Shown here one piece after another: positions 18,356 through 29,343 of a stretch of DNA of 64,000 nt; position 1 is the stretch's first letter, and every line of letters starts with the position of its first letter. The notes beneath the pieces are model-generated. The model searched no databases. It had not been told where the DNA came from and worked only from the letters and a program-made list of their open reading frames with translations. Source of the stretch: Paraferrimonas sedimenticola (GTDB taxonomy: Bacteria; Pseudomonadota; Gammaproteobacteria; Enterobacterales; Shewanellaceae); contig NZ_NRIR01000009.1 of NCBI RefSeq assembly GCF_002282855.1, forward strand, positions 86,172-150,171. Reading direction: 5' to 3'. The position numbers and the translations under genes were made by a program.

Positions 18356-18372
18356 CTGACACAGGGGACTCT

Positions 18373-18843
18373 ATGAACTATTGGCTGATGAAATCTGAGC
18401 CAGACGCCTTTAGCATCGACGACTTAATGGCCTGTCCTGAGCAAACCGAGCCTTGGGATGGTATTCGCAACTATCAAGCGCGCAACATGATGCGCGACGA
18501 TATGCGTGTCGGCGATAGAGTCTTTTTTTATCATTCCTCCTGCCCACAACCTGGCGTTGTGGGCATTATGCAAGTGGCGTCTGAGCCCTACCCCGACCCG
18601 ACACAGTTTGACCCTGACAACAAATATCACGACCCCAAAAGCTCGCCAGACAACCCAAGGTGGCAACTGGTGGATGTTAAATTTGAGTCCAAGTTCGACG
18701 AGTTGGTGTCGCTAAAAGCGCTAAAGGCAAACCCTGAATTGGCTGATATGGCGCTGCTTAAGCGCGGCAACCGCTTGTCTATCATGCCGGTCTCGAAAGC
18801 GCATTGGCAGGTCATCTGTGCCATGGCTGGAGCAACTGCCTAA
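18373..18843 (+). CDS. EVE-domain protein
   Basis: A 156-residue single-domain EVE protein (PUA-like fold, thymocyte nuclear protein 1 family). The hallmark start is NYWLMKSEPDAFSIDDL, followed by WDGIRNYQARNMMRD, VGDRVFFYHSSC and the conserved aromatic cage region. EVE domains bind modified bases in RNA or DNA. The role of free-standing bacterial copies is poorly known. A frame extends 16 codons into ilvH, but ATG 18373 follows GGGGA. It directly abuts the next gene. Confidence 0.9.
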   Translation: MNYWLMKSEPDAFSIDDLMACPEQTEPWDGIRNYQARNMMRDDMRVGDRVFFYHSSCPQPGVVGIMQVASEPYPDPTQFDPDNKYHDPKSSPDNPRWQLVDVKFESKFDELVSLKALKANPELADMALLKRGNRLSIMPVSKAHWQVICAMAGATA

Positions 18844-20151
18844 GTGGCTAGTCAATTTAAGCTTCTAAAAGCGCGGGAGTTTCTTCCTTACTTCATTACC
18901 CAATCCCTTGGGGCGTTTAACGACAACCTGTTTAAAAATGCTTTGTTGTTGCTGATAGCCTTTGAGCTGGCACGAGATCCAGCCCAAATTGCCCTGTACA
19001 ACAATCTGGCCGCTGGTTTGTTCATTCTGCCGTTTTTGCTGTTTTCGGCGCTGGCTGGTCAAGTGGCCGACAAGGTGCCAAAACCAAGGCTGATCCGCTG
19101 GCTGAAGTTCACCGAATTGGTGCTCATGCTGTTAGCCGTCATAGCACTACAACAAAACTGGTTAAGCGGCCTACTGCTGATTCTGTTTTTAATGGGCTGC
19201 CAAAGCGCCTTTTTTGGACCCGCTAAGTTCTCGATTTTGCCGCAACAGCTACCCAAGTCCATGCTGCTTGGTGCCAACGCGCTAGTGGAAATGGGTACCT
19301 TTGTCGCCATTTTGCTCGGCACTCTTTTGGCCGCTATTTTGTTTGGCTTAGACGAGGGCCTGGATTGGGTCAGTTTGGGTATAGTAGGCTGCGCGACTGT
19401 GGGTTGGTTAGCCAGTTTGTCGATCCCCGGACTAGCAGCATCGGCGCCTAGCTTAAAAATCAACTTCAATCCCTTTGCCAGCTGGAAAGCCAGCGCCTCA
19501 TTGATTAACCACTCTCGAATCACCCGCTTGTCCATTGTCGCGATTAGCTGGTTTTGGTTCGTCGGTGCGAGCATCCTGACTCAAATCCCCGTGATGAGCC
19601 AGCAATACATAGGGCCTATGCCCGAATTCGTGAGTTTCATGCTAGCAGCCTTTGTCACCGGCGTGGCGATTGGCTCTTTGGTGTGTAACAAGCTTCTAAA
19701 GGGCGAAATCACCACTCGGTTAATGCTGCCCTGTGGCATTGCGCTGAGCATCTTGCTGCTTGATATCGCCAGAATTGGTGCCAGTATCGAACCCTTAGCG
19801 ATTACAGAAGATGCCGCGTGGAGTTCGTTCCAGTTGAGTGCCGCTCATTGGCATCTGCTGGCTGACATGGCCTTGCTCGCCTTCGCCGCTGGCGCCTTTG
19901 TGGTGCCACTACAAGCGTGTCTGCAACACCATAGCGAGCAACACATGCGCGCCCGCATGATTGCATGCAACAACCTCTACAATGCCTTGTTCATGGTCGG
20001 CTCGGCGCTGTTTGCCATGTTGGTATTGGGCTTTATGGCCGGTTCGATTGCCATGCTGATGTTGCTTTTAGCCCTGGGCAACGCGCTGGTTATTCTGTGG
20101 GCCTGGCGTCAACGTCGGCTATTGCTACTGCAACAAGTCACCTTGGCCTAG
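18844..20151 (+). CDS. MFS transporter of the LplT/Aas type
   Basis: A 435-residue, 12-helix major facilitator protein starting with GTG immediately after the EVE stop codon. It resembles the lysophospholipid flippase LplT and the N-terminal transporter module of Aas-like fusions: FNDNLFKNALLLLIAFEL near residue 25, QSAFFGPAKFSILPQ near 120 and the C-terminal RARMIACNNLYNALFMV. The Aas family usually carries acyltransferase and ligase domains. Here only the transporter is present. It probably moves lysophospholipid across the inner membrane. Its 3' end overlaps the convergent LysR gene by 27 bases. Confidence 0.85.
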   Translation: MASQFKLLKAREFLPYFITQSLGAFNDNLFKNALLLLIAFELARDPAQIALYNNLAAGLFILPFLLFSALAGQVADKVPKPRLIRWLKFTELVLMLLAVIALQQNWLSGLLLILFLMGCQSAFFGPAKFSILPQQLPKSMLLGANALVEMGTFVAILLGTLLAAILFGLDEGLDWVSLGIVGCATVGWLASLSIPGLAASAPSLKINFNPFASWKASASLINHSRITRLSIVAISWFWFVGASILTQIPVMSQQYIGPMPEFVSFMLAAFVTGVAIGSLVCNKLLKGEITTRLMLPCGIALSILLLDIARIGASIEPLAITEDAAWSSFQLSAAHWHLLADMALLAFAAGAFVVPLQACLQHHSEQHMRARMIACNNLYNALFMVGSALFAMLVLGFMAGSIAMLMLLLALGNALVILWAWRQRRLLLLQQVTLA

Positions 20152-21039
20152 CGCCGCCTCAAACTCCTGCTCCAATAAGGCCTTGAGCAGTTGCCCCGCT
20201 CGCCCCAGCGAACGGTTAGCATTTTGCACCAGCATAGGTCGAAAGCGATAGCTGTTGCCCGGTCGATAGTCTAGTTGCACCAGTTCGCCATGAACCAGTT
20301 CGTCCTCAATCAAATACTTGGGCATCCAGCCGTACCCAAGCCCCATTAACAAGGCCTGCTTTTTATCGTCGAAACTGGATAGGTAAAACACTCGCTCTGA
20401 GTCAAACAGCAAGGGGTCATTGCGATTGGACTCGTCCAATGCAGAGTCAAGAATGGTCAGTTCCAAATGCTGTTGTAAGTCCGCCAGGCGAATGTTGGCC
20501 TGTCTGGAGAGAGGATGGGAACGATTGGCCACCAATACACTGGTAATTTCCGGAAGCGCACTGGCCTGATAACCGGCATGGGCCTGATAGTCTAAAGCCA
20601 ACATCAAGTCGGCATTATCGCGCTCAAAGCGGCGGCTGACACCGCTTAAGAACTCCATTTTCAATTGCACTCGAGTAGTCAACTGGCGCTCGGCTAGAGT
20701 CTTAATCGCTCGCATTACAGGTGCGCTGGGTAGTGCACCATCAATAATCACTGAAAGGCTCGCTTCCCAGCCCTGACCAAATCGCTGCGCCATTTCTTCG
20801 ATGTGCTGAGCTTGCTGCAGCAGACGCTGGCCTTCTTCCAACACAGCCTGCCCCTCGGGTGTGAGTTGCGCCCGATACTGGCTACGGTCAAATAGCTCAA
20901 TTCCAAGCTGGCTTTCGAGCTTCTTTATCTGATAACTCACTGCAGACTGAGCTTTGTGAAGTTGTTCGGCGGCTTTGGCAAAACTGCCTTGCTCCACCAA
21001 CACCTTTAACACCTCAAAGGCTTCGAGATCCAATTTCAT
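20125..21039 (-). CDS. LysR-family transcriptional regulator, divergent from hppD
   Basis: A 304-residue LysR regulator. The HTH lies at about residues 5-65 (GSFAKAAEQLHKAQSAVSYQIKKLESQLG), with an effector domain C-terminal to it. The ATG at 21039 has TAAGG nine bases upstream. A TTG three codons earlier is less likely. It is transcribed away from hppD, with an AT-rich 120-base spacer between them (an ATCTAGAT palindrome near 21119). Control of tyrosine catabolism is possible but only suggested by position. Confidence 0.85.
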   Translation of the reverse strand: MKLDLEAFEVLKVLVEQGSFAKAAEQLHKAQSAVSYQIKKLESQLGIELFDRSQYRAQLTPEGQAVLEEGQRLLQQAQHIEEMAQRFGQGWEASLSVIIDGALPSAPVMRAIKTLAERQLTTRVQLKMEFLSGVSRRFERDNADLMLALDYQAHAGYQASALPEITSVLVANRSHPLSRQANIRLADLQQHLELTILDSALDESNRNDPLLFDSERVFYLSSFDDKKQALLMGLGYGWMPKYLIEDELVHGELVQLDYRPGNSYRFRPMLVQNANRSLGRAGQLLKALLEQEFEAALGQGDLLQ

Positions 21040-21160
21040 TCGAGCCAACCTTATCGAATATTTAGATTGAGTTAAGCTGAATTTTATAATTTAATTCGCT
21101 GATTTTTCCACTTAAATTAGATCTAGATCAAATATTTACATGAATAAAGGACATTTCCCC

Positions 21161-22192
21161 ATGGCTTCAGCTACCAACCCTTGCGGCCTACTAGGCATAG
21201 AATTCACCGAGTTTGCCAGCCCAGATCTGGACTTCATGCACCAGACCTTTGTCGATTTTGGCTTTTCAATGACTCACAAGCACGCTGACAAACCCATTTA
21301 TTACTACAACCAGAACGACATCCACTTTGTGCTCAACCGCACCAGTGAAGGTTTTGGGAAGGAGTTTGCCAATTCTCACGGACCGTCAATCTGTTCGATG
21401 GGATGGCGAGTAGAAAACGCTCAAGCGGCCTTTGACGAAGCGGTGAAACGCGGCGCCAAGGCGGCTGATCCAAGTCAAACCGACATGAACTACCCAGCCA
21501 TTTATGGCATTGGTGACAGCCTGATTTACTTCATCGAAGCCGGTAGCAATATCTTTGAGCGCGATTTTACGCCTTTAGCTGAGCCGCAGGTCGTGCCTGA
21601 GAAAGGCTTTATGGAAGTAGACCACCTGACCAACAATGTTTACAAAGGCACCATGGGCCAGTGGGCAGACTTTTATAAGAACATCTTTGGATTCACCGAA
21701 GTGCGTTACTTTGACATTAATGGTGTGAAAACTGGCCTGCAATCTTACGCGCTGCGCTCACCTGACGGTTCTTTCTGCATTCCTATTAACGAAGGCAAGG
21801 ACGACGATAAAAACCAAATCGACGAATACCTCAATGAGTACAAGGGCCCAGGCGTGCAGCACCTAGCGTTTCGCAGTCGTGACATTCTAGATTCGCTGGA
21901 TGCGATGGAAGGCACGCCAATTAAGACCTTAGACATCATCGATAGCTACTACGAAGAAGTGTTTGATCGAGTGCCAGGCGTCAGCGAAGATCCCGAGCGC
22001 ATCAAGCATCACCAGGTACTGGTAGATGGCGATGAGTCCGGCTACCTATTGCAAATTTTCACCCGCAACCTGTTCGGTCCGATTTTTATCGAGATCATTC
22101 AACGCAAGAACAATCTAGGCTTTGGCGAAGGAAACTTCCAAGCCTTGTTTGAGAGCATTGAACTCGATCAACAACGACGCGGCGTCCTATAA
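21161..22192 (+). CDS. hppD: 4-hydroxyphenylpyruvate dioxygenase
   Basis: A 343-residue non-haem iron dioxygenase converting 4-hydroxyphenylpyruvate to homogentisate in tyrosine catabolism, and in some marine bacteria towards pyomelanin. The 2-His-1-Glu iron site is visible: His155 (VDHLTNNV), His234 (GVQHLAF) and Glu311 (IFIEIIQR). Both VOC modules are complete. ATG 21161 has AAAGGA nine bases upstream, and the ATG at 21140 has none. No homogentisate dioxygenase lies in the window. A strong palindromic terminator follows. Confidence 0.95.
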   Translation: MASATNPCGLLGIEFTEFASPDLDFMHQTFVDFGFSMTHKHADKPIYYYNQNDIHFVLNRTSEGFGKEFANSHGPSICSMGWRVENAQAAFDEAVKRGAKAADPSQTDMNYPAIYGIGDSLIYFIEAGSNIFERDFTPLAEPQVVPEKGFMEVDHLTNNVYKGTMGQWADFYKNIFGFTEVRYFDINGVKTGLQSYALRSPDGSFCIPINEGKDDDKNQIDEYLNEYKGPGVQHLAFRSRDILDSLDAMEGTPIKTLDIIDSYYEEVFDRVPGVSEDPERIKHHQVLVDGDESGYLLQIFTRNLFGPIFIEIIQRKNNLGFGEGNFQALFESIELDQQRRGVL

Positions 22193-22228
22193 CCTTTCGA
22201 TTTTTGTCAAATAGCTGTGATCTTTGCG

Positions 22229-22257
22229 GGGTTGAACCTAGGTTCAACCCTTTTCTT
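22229..22257 (+). terminator. Intrinsic terminator of hppD
   Basis: A perfect 22-base palindrome (half-site GGGTTGAACCT) followed by TTTTCTT, 37 bases after the hppD stop. Confidence 0.85.
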
Positions 22258-22340
22258 ATGGGCGCCGAACAGGTACTCTAGAGGGCTAATTATTACGACG
22301 GTTATGCAGGTCTATGCCTGCATTTCGAGCCTTATGGGCC

Positions 22341-22365
22341 AGGATACCTGAGGGTATCTTTTTTT
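22341..22365 (+). terminator. Second plus-strand terminator, upstream of the KAS III gene
   Basis: An AGGATACC/GGTATCTT stem (one G-U), loop TGAG, then seven T. It lies 84 bases after the hppD terminator and 32 bases before the KAS III start, so it is either a backup or an attenuator in that gene's leader. A second small hairpin (TGCAGG/CCTGCA) precedes it at 22305-22322. Confidence 0.6.
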
Positions 22366-22396
22366 AAGCCCGACGCACCGCTTTAGAGATAGTATT

Positions 22397-23485
22397 ATGC
22401 CAAACGCAATGATCACCGGTTGGGGCAAATGTGTTCCGCCTTCTGTGCTTACCAACGACGACTTGTCGACCTTCATGCCTACCAGCGACGAGTGGATCTT
22501 CCCGCGCACTGGTATCAAGCAGCGTCATATCTCGCATGTGCCGTGCTCGGAGCTCGCGACAGTTGCCGCTAAGCGCGCTCTCGCCGCCGCGGGTAAAACT
22601 GGCGATGACATCGATATGATCATTTTGGCGACCTGTACGCCAGATACCTTAATTCCAAATATTGCCGCCACGGTTCAAGCAGAAATTGGCGCTACCTGCC
22701 CAGCGTTTGACATTAACGCCGCCTGCTCTGGCTTCCTTTACGGCGTAAGCATGGCCACCGGCCAAATTCAAAACGGTCAGTGCAAGAACGTACTAGTGAT
22801 TGGTGCCGAGCGTTTGAGTTTTATCATTGACTGGTCTCGTCGCGAAACGGCGGTACTGTTTGGTGATGGTGCTGGAGCCGCGGTCATTGAAGCTACTGAT
22901 ACCGATGCAGGTGTTCAAGCCTATGCCATGAACAACGACCCAAGCGGTCGCGAGATTCTTAAGGCCAGCTTTGGTACCAACATGGACCGTTTCGATACCG
23001 AGGCCTTTAACTTCCACCTGCAGTTTGACGGTCGTGAGATCTTCAAACGCGCGATTGCCGGCATGGGCGGTCTGAGCCAACAAGTGCTAGCAAAAACCAA
23101 TACCCCGCTTGAAGACGTGGATTTGGTGATCCCTCACCAAGCCAACGAGCGCATCATTGATACCTTGATTGGCAAAATGAAAATCCCTGCGGAGAAAGCC
23201 TTTAAAAACATTGCCAACTACGGCAACACCTCGGCCGCGACCATTCCAATTGCCATTTGTGATGCCCTTGAGCAGGGCCGTATTAAGCCAGGTTGCACCC
23301 TGCTAAGCTGCGCCTTTGGTGCGGGTCTAACCTCAGCTGCAGCCTTGATCAAATGGGGCGATCGCGTCACTCCAATCGGAGAGTCTGACGCTGAGCTACC
23401 TGAATGCACCAAGTCAGCCAAAGAGTTGATTGAAAGAGCGGTTGAACATCAATACAAGGTAAATCCACTGCCTGAAGGTGCATAA
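22397..23485 (+). CDS. 3-oxoacyl-ACP synthase III family protein (KAS III)
   Basis: A 362-residue thiolase-fold condensing enzyme. The catalytic triad is visible: Cys110 (DINAACSGFLYG), His in VIPHQANERI and Asn in NYGNTSAAT. The substrate-loop element DEWIFPRTGIKQRHI differs from the WIVTRTGI of housekeeping FabH as I recall it. It stands alone, without plsX, fabD or fabG beside it, so it is probably a second KAS III with its own acyl-CoA preference, such as branched or medium chains or a beta-ketoacyl product pathway. The C-terminus carries about 25 extra polar residues. The ribosome site is weak (GAGATAG). Confidence 0.88.
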   Translation: MPNAMITGWGKCVPPSVLTNDDLSTFMPTSDEWIFPRTGIKQRHISHVPCSELATVAAKRALAAAGKTGDDIDMIILATCTPDTLIPNIAATVQAEIGATCPAFDINAACSGFLYGVSMATGQIQNGQCKNVLVIGAERLSFIIDWSRRETAVLFGDGAGAAVIEATDTDAGVQAYAMNNDPSGREILKASFGTNMDRFDTEAFNFHLQFDGREIFKRAIAGMGGLSQQVLAKTNTPLEDVDLVIPHQANERIIDTLIGKMKIPAEKAFKNIANYGNTSAATIPIAICDALEQGRIKPGCTLLSCAFGAGLTSAAALIKWGDRVTPIGESDAELPECTKSAKELIERAVEHQYKVNPLPEGA

Positions 23486-23504
23486 GACCTCGTCTTAAAT
23501 ACAC

Positions 23505-23535
23505 AAAAAATGCCGCGAACGTCGCGGCATTTTTT
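23505..23535. terminator. Bidirectional terminator between KAS III and LRAT genes
   Basis: A 14-bp near-perfect inverted repeat (AAAAAATGCCGCGA) with a three-base loop carries A and T runs on both sides and serves the convergent genes. Confidence 0.9.
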
Positions 23536-23554
23536 GTGAATACGACTTTGTCGG

Positions 23555-24133
23555 TCACTCGCGAGCCAAATCCCAAAACAAGTGTTCGCCGCTAAGTTTG
23601 GCTAGCGCCTGATTGAAAGCACCAAAATCTGAAAGTTTTCGAGATTGCCCGGTTAGACACCAGTATACAAACCGGTGACAGTTATTATCGAAGAGCTGAT
23701 AGTCTTGATAGGTATAGAGGCGGCTGGCCGCTCGCATCACTGCTTGGTCACTTAGCACTAGGGGTTGGTGACTTCTATCTGCGCAAACAAATACCCGCTC
23801 GCCCGTGCGCTCTTTTAAAAAGCGCTTAAACGACACGCTGCGCACCAATCCCGAGCCGTGCAATTCGGCAATTTGCCCTTCGCCGAGATAGATGCCGGTG
23901 TGCTCGACCACCCCATAGACATGGCAAGCCACCACGGATCCCGGTACCAAACTGACAGTCGAGAGGCCCGACTGCCACTCAGAGGGCAGAGTCATGGCTT
24001 TGGGCTTATCGCCGCCAGCTAAGCTTGGGTCCCAACGTCGTCTAGATTCAATTTTGTGCCGGCGAGACTGTGAGTCCAAAGCCAGTCCAGCGCCAACCAG
24101 AGAGGCGCCTATCCAAAGCAGTGGTATTGCCAT
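23555..24133 (-). CDS. LRAT-domain (NlpC/P60-like) protein
   Basis: A 192-residue protein with an N-terminal membrane anchor or signal (MAIPLLWIGASLVGAGLAL). Its domain resembles lecithin:retinol acyltransferase/NlpC-P60 thiol enzymes: the conserved His in VEHTGIYLGEGQIAELHG and the catalytic Cys in NNCHRFVYWCLTG. LRAT-type proteins are thioester acyl-transfer or phospholipase enzymes. Bacterial members are largely uncharacterised. A longer frame exists, but ATG 24133 has AGGAGG six bases upstream, and the fadH terminator lies above it. Predicted location is inner membrane or periplasm. Confidence 0.8.
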   Translation of the reverse strand: MAIPLLWIGASLVGAGLALDSQSRRHKIESRRRWDPSLAGGDKPKAMTLPSEWQSGLSTVSLVPGSVVACHVYGVVEHTGIYLGEGQIAELHGSGLVRSVSFKRFLKERTGERVFVCADRSHQPLVLSDQAVMRAASRLYTYQDYQLFDNNCHRFVYWCLTGQSRKLSDFGAFNQALAKLSGEHLFWDLARE

Positions 24134-24160
24134 ATAGCCTCCTAAGCTCCCAGCCCAACA

Positions 24161-24201
24161 AAAAACGGTCATTTCTAATTTAATAGAAAATGACCGTTTT
24201 T
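24161..24201 (-). terminator. Intrinsic terminator of fadH
   Basis: A 13-bp inverted repeat (AAAACGGTCATTT) with a 13-base loop, followed on the minus strand by a T-rich tract. It is 30 bases after the fadH stop. Confidence 0.85.
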
Positions 24202-24230
24202 CACTAGTTAGGCTTTGTAAGCGTAAGTGT

Positions 24231-26300
<2,070 letters not shown>

Positions 26301-26416
26301 TCAGACCACTCAAGCGCTAGCCACTGCCAATGTTAAAAAGTCCTTACAAATTCCGCTGCGACATTTATTCGCGCTGGGGTACCATTAACCTAGATAAATC
26401 CAAGTAGGACAAATAT

Positions 26417-28261
26417 ATGGATCGCAAACCCTCTGTGGTTATACGTGTTTTCCGCTTCATTTGGAGCGTCATTAACAACACTCGCAAGCTCATTTTGAAT
26501 CTAATTTTTTTCGGCTTGTTGGCCGTGTTGTTGGTGGCTGCAGGCTCCGGTGAAGAAGAATTCACACTAGAACAAAATCAGGCTTTGGTGCTAAACCTGA
26601 ACGGCAGCATTGTTGAACAAAAGCGTTACCAAGACCCATTTGAAGCCGTGATGTTGCAAAGCCAAGGGCAAGAGCTAGAGCGCGAAATCCTACTCAGCGA
26701 CTTAGTCTATGCCATTCGCAATGCCGCGCTGGACGAGCGTATCGGCGCGCTGGTCATCGCCCCTTCGCGTTTGCACTCCACTGGCATGAGTAAGCTGACT
26801 CAAGTTGGCCAAGCCATCGAAGAATTTAAACAAAGCGGCAAGCCAGTAATTGCAGCCAGCCGTTGGTACAGTCAAAGTCAGTATTACTTAGCCTCGTTTG
26901 CCGATGAGATCTACCTAAACCCTATGGGTAGCGTCGCGCTGGATGGTTTTGGTGTGTATCGCATGTACTACAAAGAGGCGTTAGACAAGCTGAAAGTTAA
27001 CGCCCACGTGTTCCGCGTTGGTACTTACAAGTCGGCCATCGAACCCTATTTGCGCAACGACATGTCGGATGCCGCTCGCGAAGCCAACGAACTATGGTTG
27101 GGGCAGTTGTGGCAACACTATGTAGAAACTGTGTCTAGCAACCGAGAGCTGAGCGCCGATGCCTTCCCCACCAAAGATGAGGCCTTTCAGGCTCAGTTGG
27201 ATGAAAACGGTGGTGACTTTGCGCTGATGGCCAAAAACCTAGGTTGGGTCGATGATCTGCTGATCACTCAAACCTTTAGGGACAAGATGATTGAGCTGGT
27301 TGGTGAAAACGACGATCACAGCTTTAATCAGGTGAGCCTAGACGATTACTACAACCTGGTAAAACCGAAACCATTGGCCAACGACATGGACAAGGTTGCC
27401 GTTGTGGTGGCAAAGGGTACTATCCTCAACGGCTCGCAGCCAGCGGGTCAGATTGGCGGCGACTCAACCGCCAAACTGCTGCGCAAAGCTCGCCATGACG
27501 ACCAAGTCAAAGCCGTGGTGTTGCGTGTCGACAGCCCAGGCGGCAGCGCCTTTGCTTCTGAAGTCATCCGCCAAGAAGTGCTGGCGTTGCAAGAGGCGGG
27601 TAAGCCTGTGGTGGCCAGTATGAGTTCGGTGGCGGCCTCTGGCGGCTATTGGATTTCTGCCAGCGCCGATTACATCATGGCCAACCCAACTACGATTACT
27701 GGTTCCATTGGTATCTTTGGTTTGGTGACCACCTTTGAAGATTCGCTGGATCACATTGGCGTTCACACCGACGGTGTCGGCACCTCTGACTGGGCCGGTG
27801 CCAGTGTCGTGCGCGGACTGACCCCAGGCATGAAGCAAATGATTCAAACCGGCATTGAGAAAGGCTACCGCGACTTTCTGAGCATTGTTGCAGAAGGTCG
27901 CGACATGACGCCCGCCGATGTAGATAAGATTGCTCAAGGCCGAGTATGGACAGGTTCCAAAGCATTAGAACTTGGCTTAGTCGACGAGCTCGGCGACTTG
28001 GATCAGGCACTCGCCAAAGCTGCTGAGCTGGCTGAACTGGAAGAGTACGACCAAAAGGTCATCGAGAAAGAGCTCAGCAAAGAACAGCAGTTCATGCAGC
28101 AGTTGTTCGGCGAAGCCAAAGCCTACCTGCCAGAGCCGTCGCCCAAAACCGACGTGGTGAGCATGTTTATTGACTCGCTCAATTCAGAGCTTAGTTTGCT
28201 GACACAATTCAACGATCCTAACCACAGCTATGTGCTGTGTGAGAACTGCCGCTTAGACTAA
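26417..28261 (+). CDS. sppA: Signal peptide peptidase SppA, 67 kDa type
   Basis: A 614-residue inner-membrane protease (S49) that degrades cleaved signal peptides. One N-terminal membrane segment lies at about residues 25-43. The duplicated S49 domains carry the catalytic dyad Lys205 (GTYKSAIEPY) in the first half and Ser near 409 (SSVAASGGYWISASAD) in the second, as in the E. coli enzyme. The length is normal. The ribosome site is AGGA. The last ten residues (YVLCENCRLD) carry two cysteines, which is unusual. Divergent from fadH. Confidence 0.95.
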   Translation: MDRKPSVVIRVFRFIWSVINNTRKLILNLIFFGLLAVLLVAAGSGEEEFTLEQNQALVLNLNGSIVEQKRYQDPFEAVMLQSQGQELEREILLSDLVYAIRNAALDERIGALVIAPSRLHSTGMSKLTQVGQAIEEFKQSGKPVIAASRWYSQSQYYLASFADEIYLNPMGSVALDGFGVYRMYYKEALDKLKVNAHVFRVGTYKSAIEPYLRNDMSDAAREANELWLGQLWQHYVETVSSNRELSADAFPTKDEAFQAQLDENGGDFALMAKNLGWVDDLLITQTFRDKMIELVGENDDHSFNQVSLDDYYNLVKPKPLANDMDKVAVVVAKGTILNGSQPAGQIGGDSTAKLLRKARHDDQVKAVVLRVDSPGGSAFASEVIRQEVLALQEAGKPVVASMSSVAASGGYWISASADYIMANPTTITGSIGIFGLVTTFEDSLDHIGVHTDGVGTSDWAGASVVRGLTPGMKQMIQTGIEKGYRDFLSIVAEGRDMTPADVDKIAQGRVWTGSKALELGLVDELGDLDQALAKAAELAELEEYDQKVIEKELSKEQQFMQQLFGEAKAYLPEPSPKTDVVSMFIDSLNSELSLLTQFNDPNHSYVLCENCRLD

Positions 28262-28278
28262 GCGCATTTCTCGCCTGC

Positions 28279-28324
28279 GGGGAAATTTGCCAGTATAATT
28301 CGTGCAAATTTCCCCGATTTTTTT
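28279..28324 (+). terminator. Intrinsic terminator of sppA abutting ansA
   Basis: A 12-bp stem (GGGGAAATTTGC/GCAAATTTCCCC) with a 13-base loop is followed by GATTTTTTT. The U-tract ends six bases before the ansA start codon. The loop contains TATAAT (28294-28299), a possible -10 for ansA. Confidence 0.8.
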
Positions 28325-28329
28325 CTGCT

Positions 28330-29343
28330 ATGTCAAAACCTTCCATCTATGTCGCCTACACCGGCGGTACCATAGGCATGCAAAAGACCCCTCAAGGCTA
28401 TGCGCCAGTGGCCGGGTTTCTTACCGAATGCATCCAAAACATGCCCGAGTTTTACCATCAGGACATGCCGGAATTTACCATTGCAGAGTACGCTCCCCTG
28501 ATTGATTCGTCAGACATGTCGCCGCAAGACTGGCAGCGCATCGCGGACGACATCAAAGCTAACTACGACAAGTACGACGGCTTTGTAATTTTGCACGGTA
28601 CCGATACCATGGCCTTTACCGCCTCTGCCCTGTCGTTCATGCTCGAGGACTTACAAAAGCCAGTGATTGTGACTGGCTCGCAAATTCCGCTAGCCCAGCT
28701 TCGCTCCGACGGGCAAACCAACCTGCTTAACGCTTTGTATCTGGCGGCGCGCTACCCAATTGACGAAGTTTGCTTGTTCTTCAACAACCAACTGTTTCGC
28801 GGCAATCGCACTACTAAGGTTCACGCCGATGGCTTTAACGCTTTTGGCAGCCCCAACTACCCAAGCTTGTTACAAGCAGGCATTCAAATCGAGCTAAAAG
28901 CGGGCAAGCTTCGAGACACTCCGGTAGACAAGCCGTTAAAGGTTCAGTCCATCGACCCCCAACCTGTGGGCGTTGTGACCTTGTATCCGGGCATTTCATC
29001 GCTGGTTATCGAAAATTTGTTGCAGCAGCCGGTGAAAGCCCTAATTCTGCAGAGCTACGGTGTGGGTAATGCCCCGCAAGACCCTAAACTGCTGGAGCAA
29101 TTCAAGCTGGCCAACGAGCGCGGCATAGTGATTGTGAATCTGACTCAGTGCTTGCAGGGCAAGGTCAACATGGGCGGCTACGCTACCGGCAATGCGCTTG
29201 CTCAAGCTGGAGTTATCAGCGGCCACGACATGACCACAGAAGCGGCGCTGACCAAGCTGCACTATCTGTTGTCCAAAGGAATGGATGCCAATCAGATTCG
29301 AGCGCAAATGCAGACCAGCATTCGGGGTGAGTTAACTCAGTAA
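28330..29343 (+). CDS. ansA: L-asparaginase I, cytoplasmic
   Basis: A 337-residue type I asparaginase converting asparagine to aspartate and ammonia. It has no signal peptide. The two catalytic threonine motifs are YTGGTIGM near the N-terminus and HGTDTMAFTASALSFM around residue 90. The family segments RGNRTTKVHADGFNAFGSPNYP and VNLTQCLQGKVNMGGYATG (as shorter motifs) are present. No Shine-Dalgarno is visible because the sppA terminator U-tract occupies that place, so translation may be leaderless-like or weak. It is followed by its own terminator. Confidence 0.95.
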   Translation: MSKPSIYVAYTGGTIGMQKTPQGYAPVAGFLTECIQNMPEFYHQDMPEFTIAEYAPLIDSSDMSPQDWQRIADDIKANYDKYDGFVILHGTDTMAFTASALSFMLEDLQKPVIVTGSQIPLAQLRSDGQTNLLNALYLAARYPIDEVCLFFNNQLFRGNRTTKVHADGFNAFGSPNYPSLLQAGIQIELKAGKLRDTPVDKPLKVQSIDPQPVGVVTLYPGISSLVIENLLQQPVKALILQSYGVGNAPQDPKLLEQFKLANERGIVIVNLTQCLQGKVNMGGYATGNALAQAGVISGHDMTTEAALTKLHYLLSKGMDANQIRAQMQTSIRGELTQ

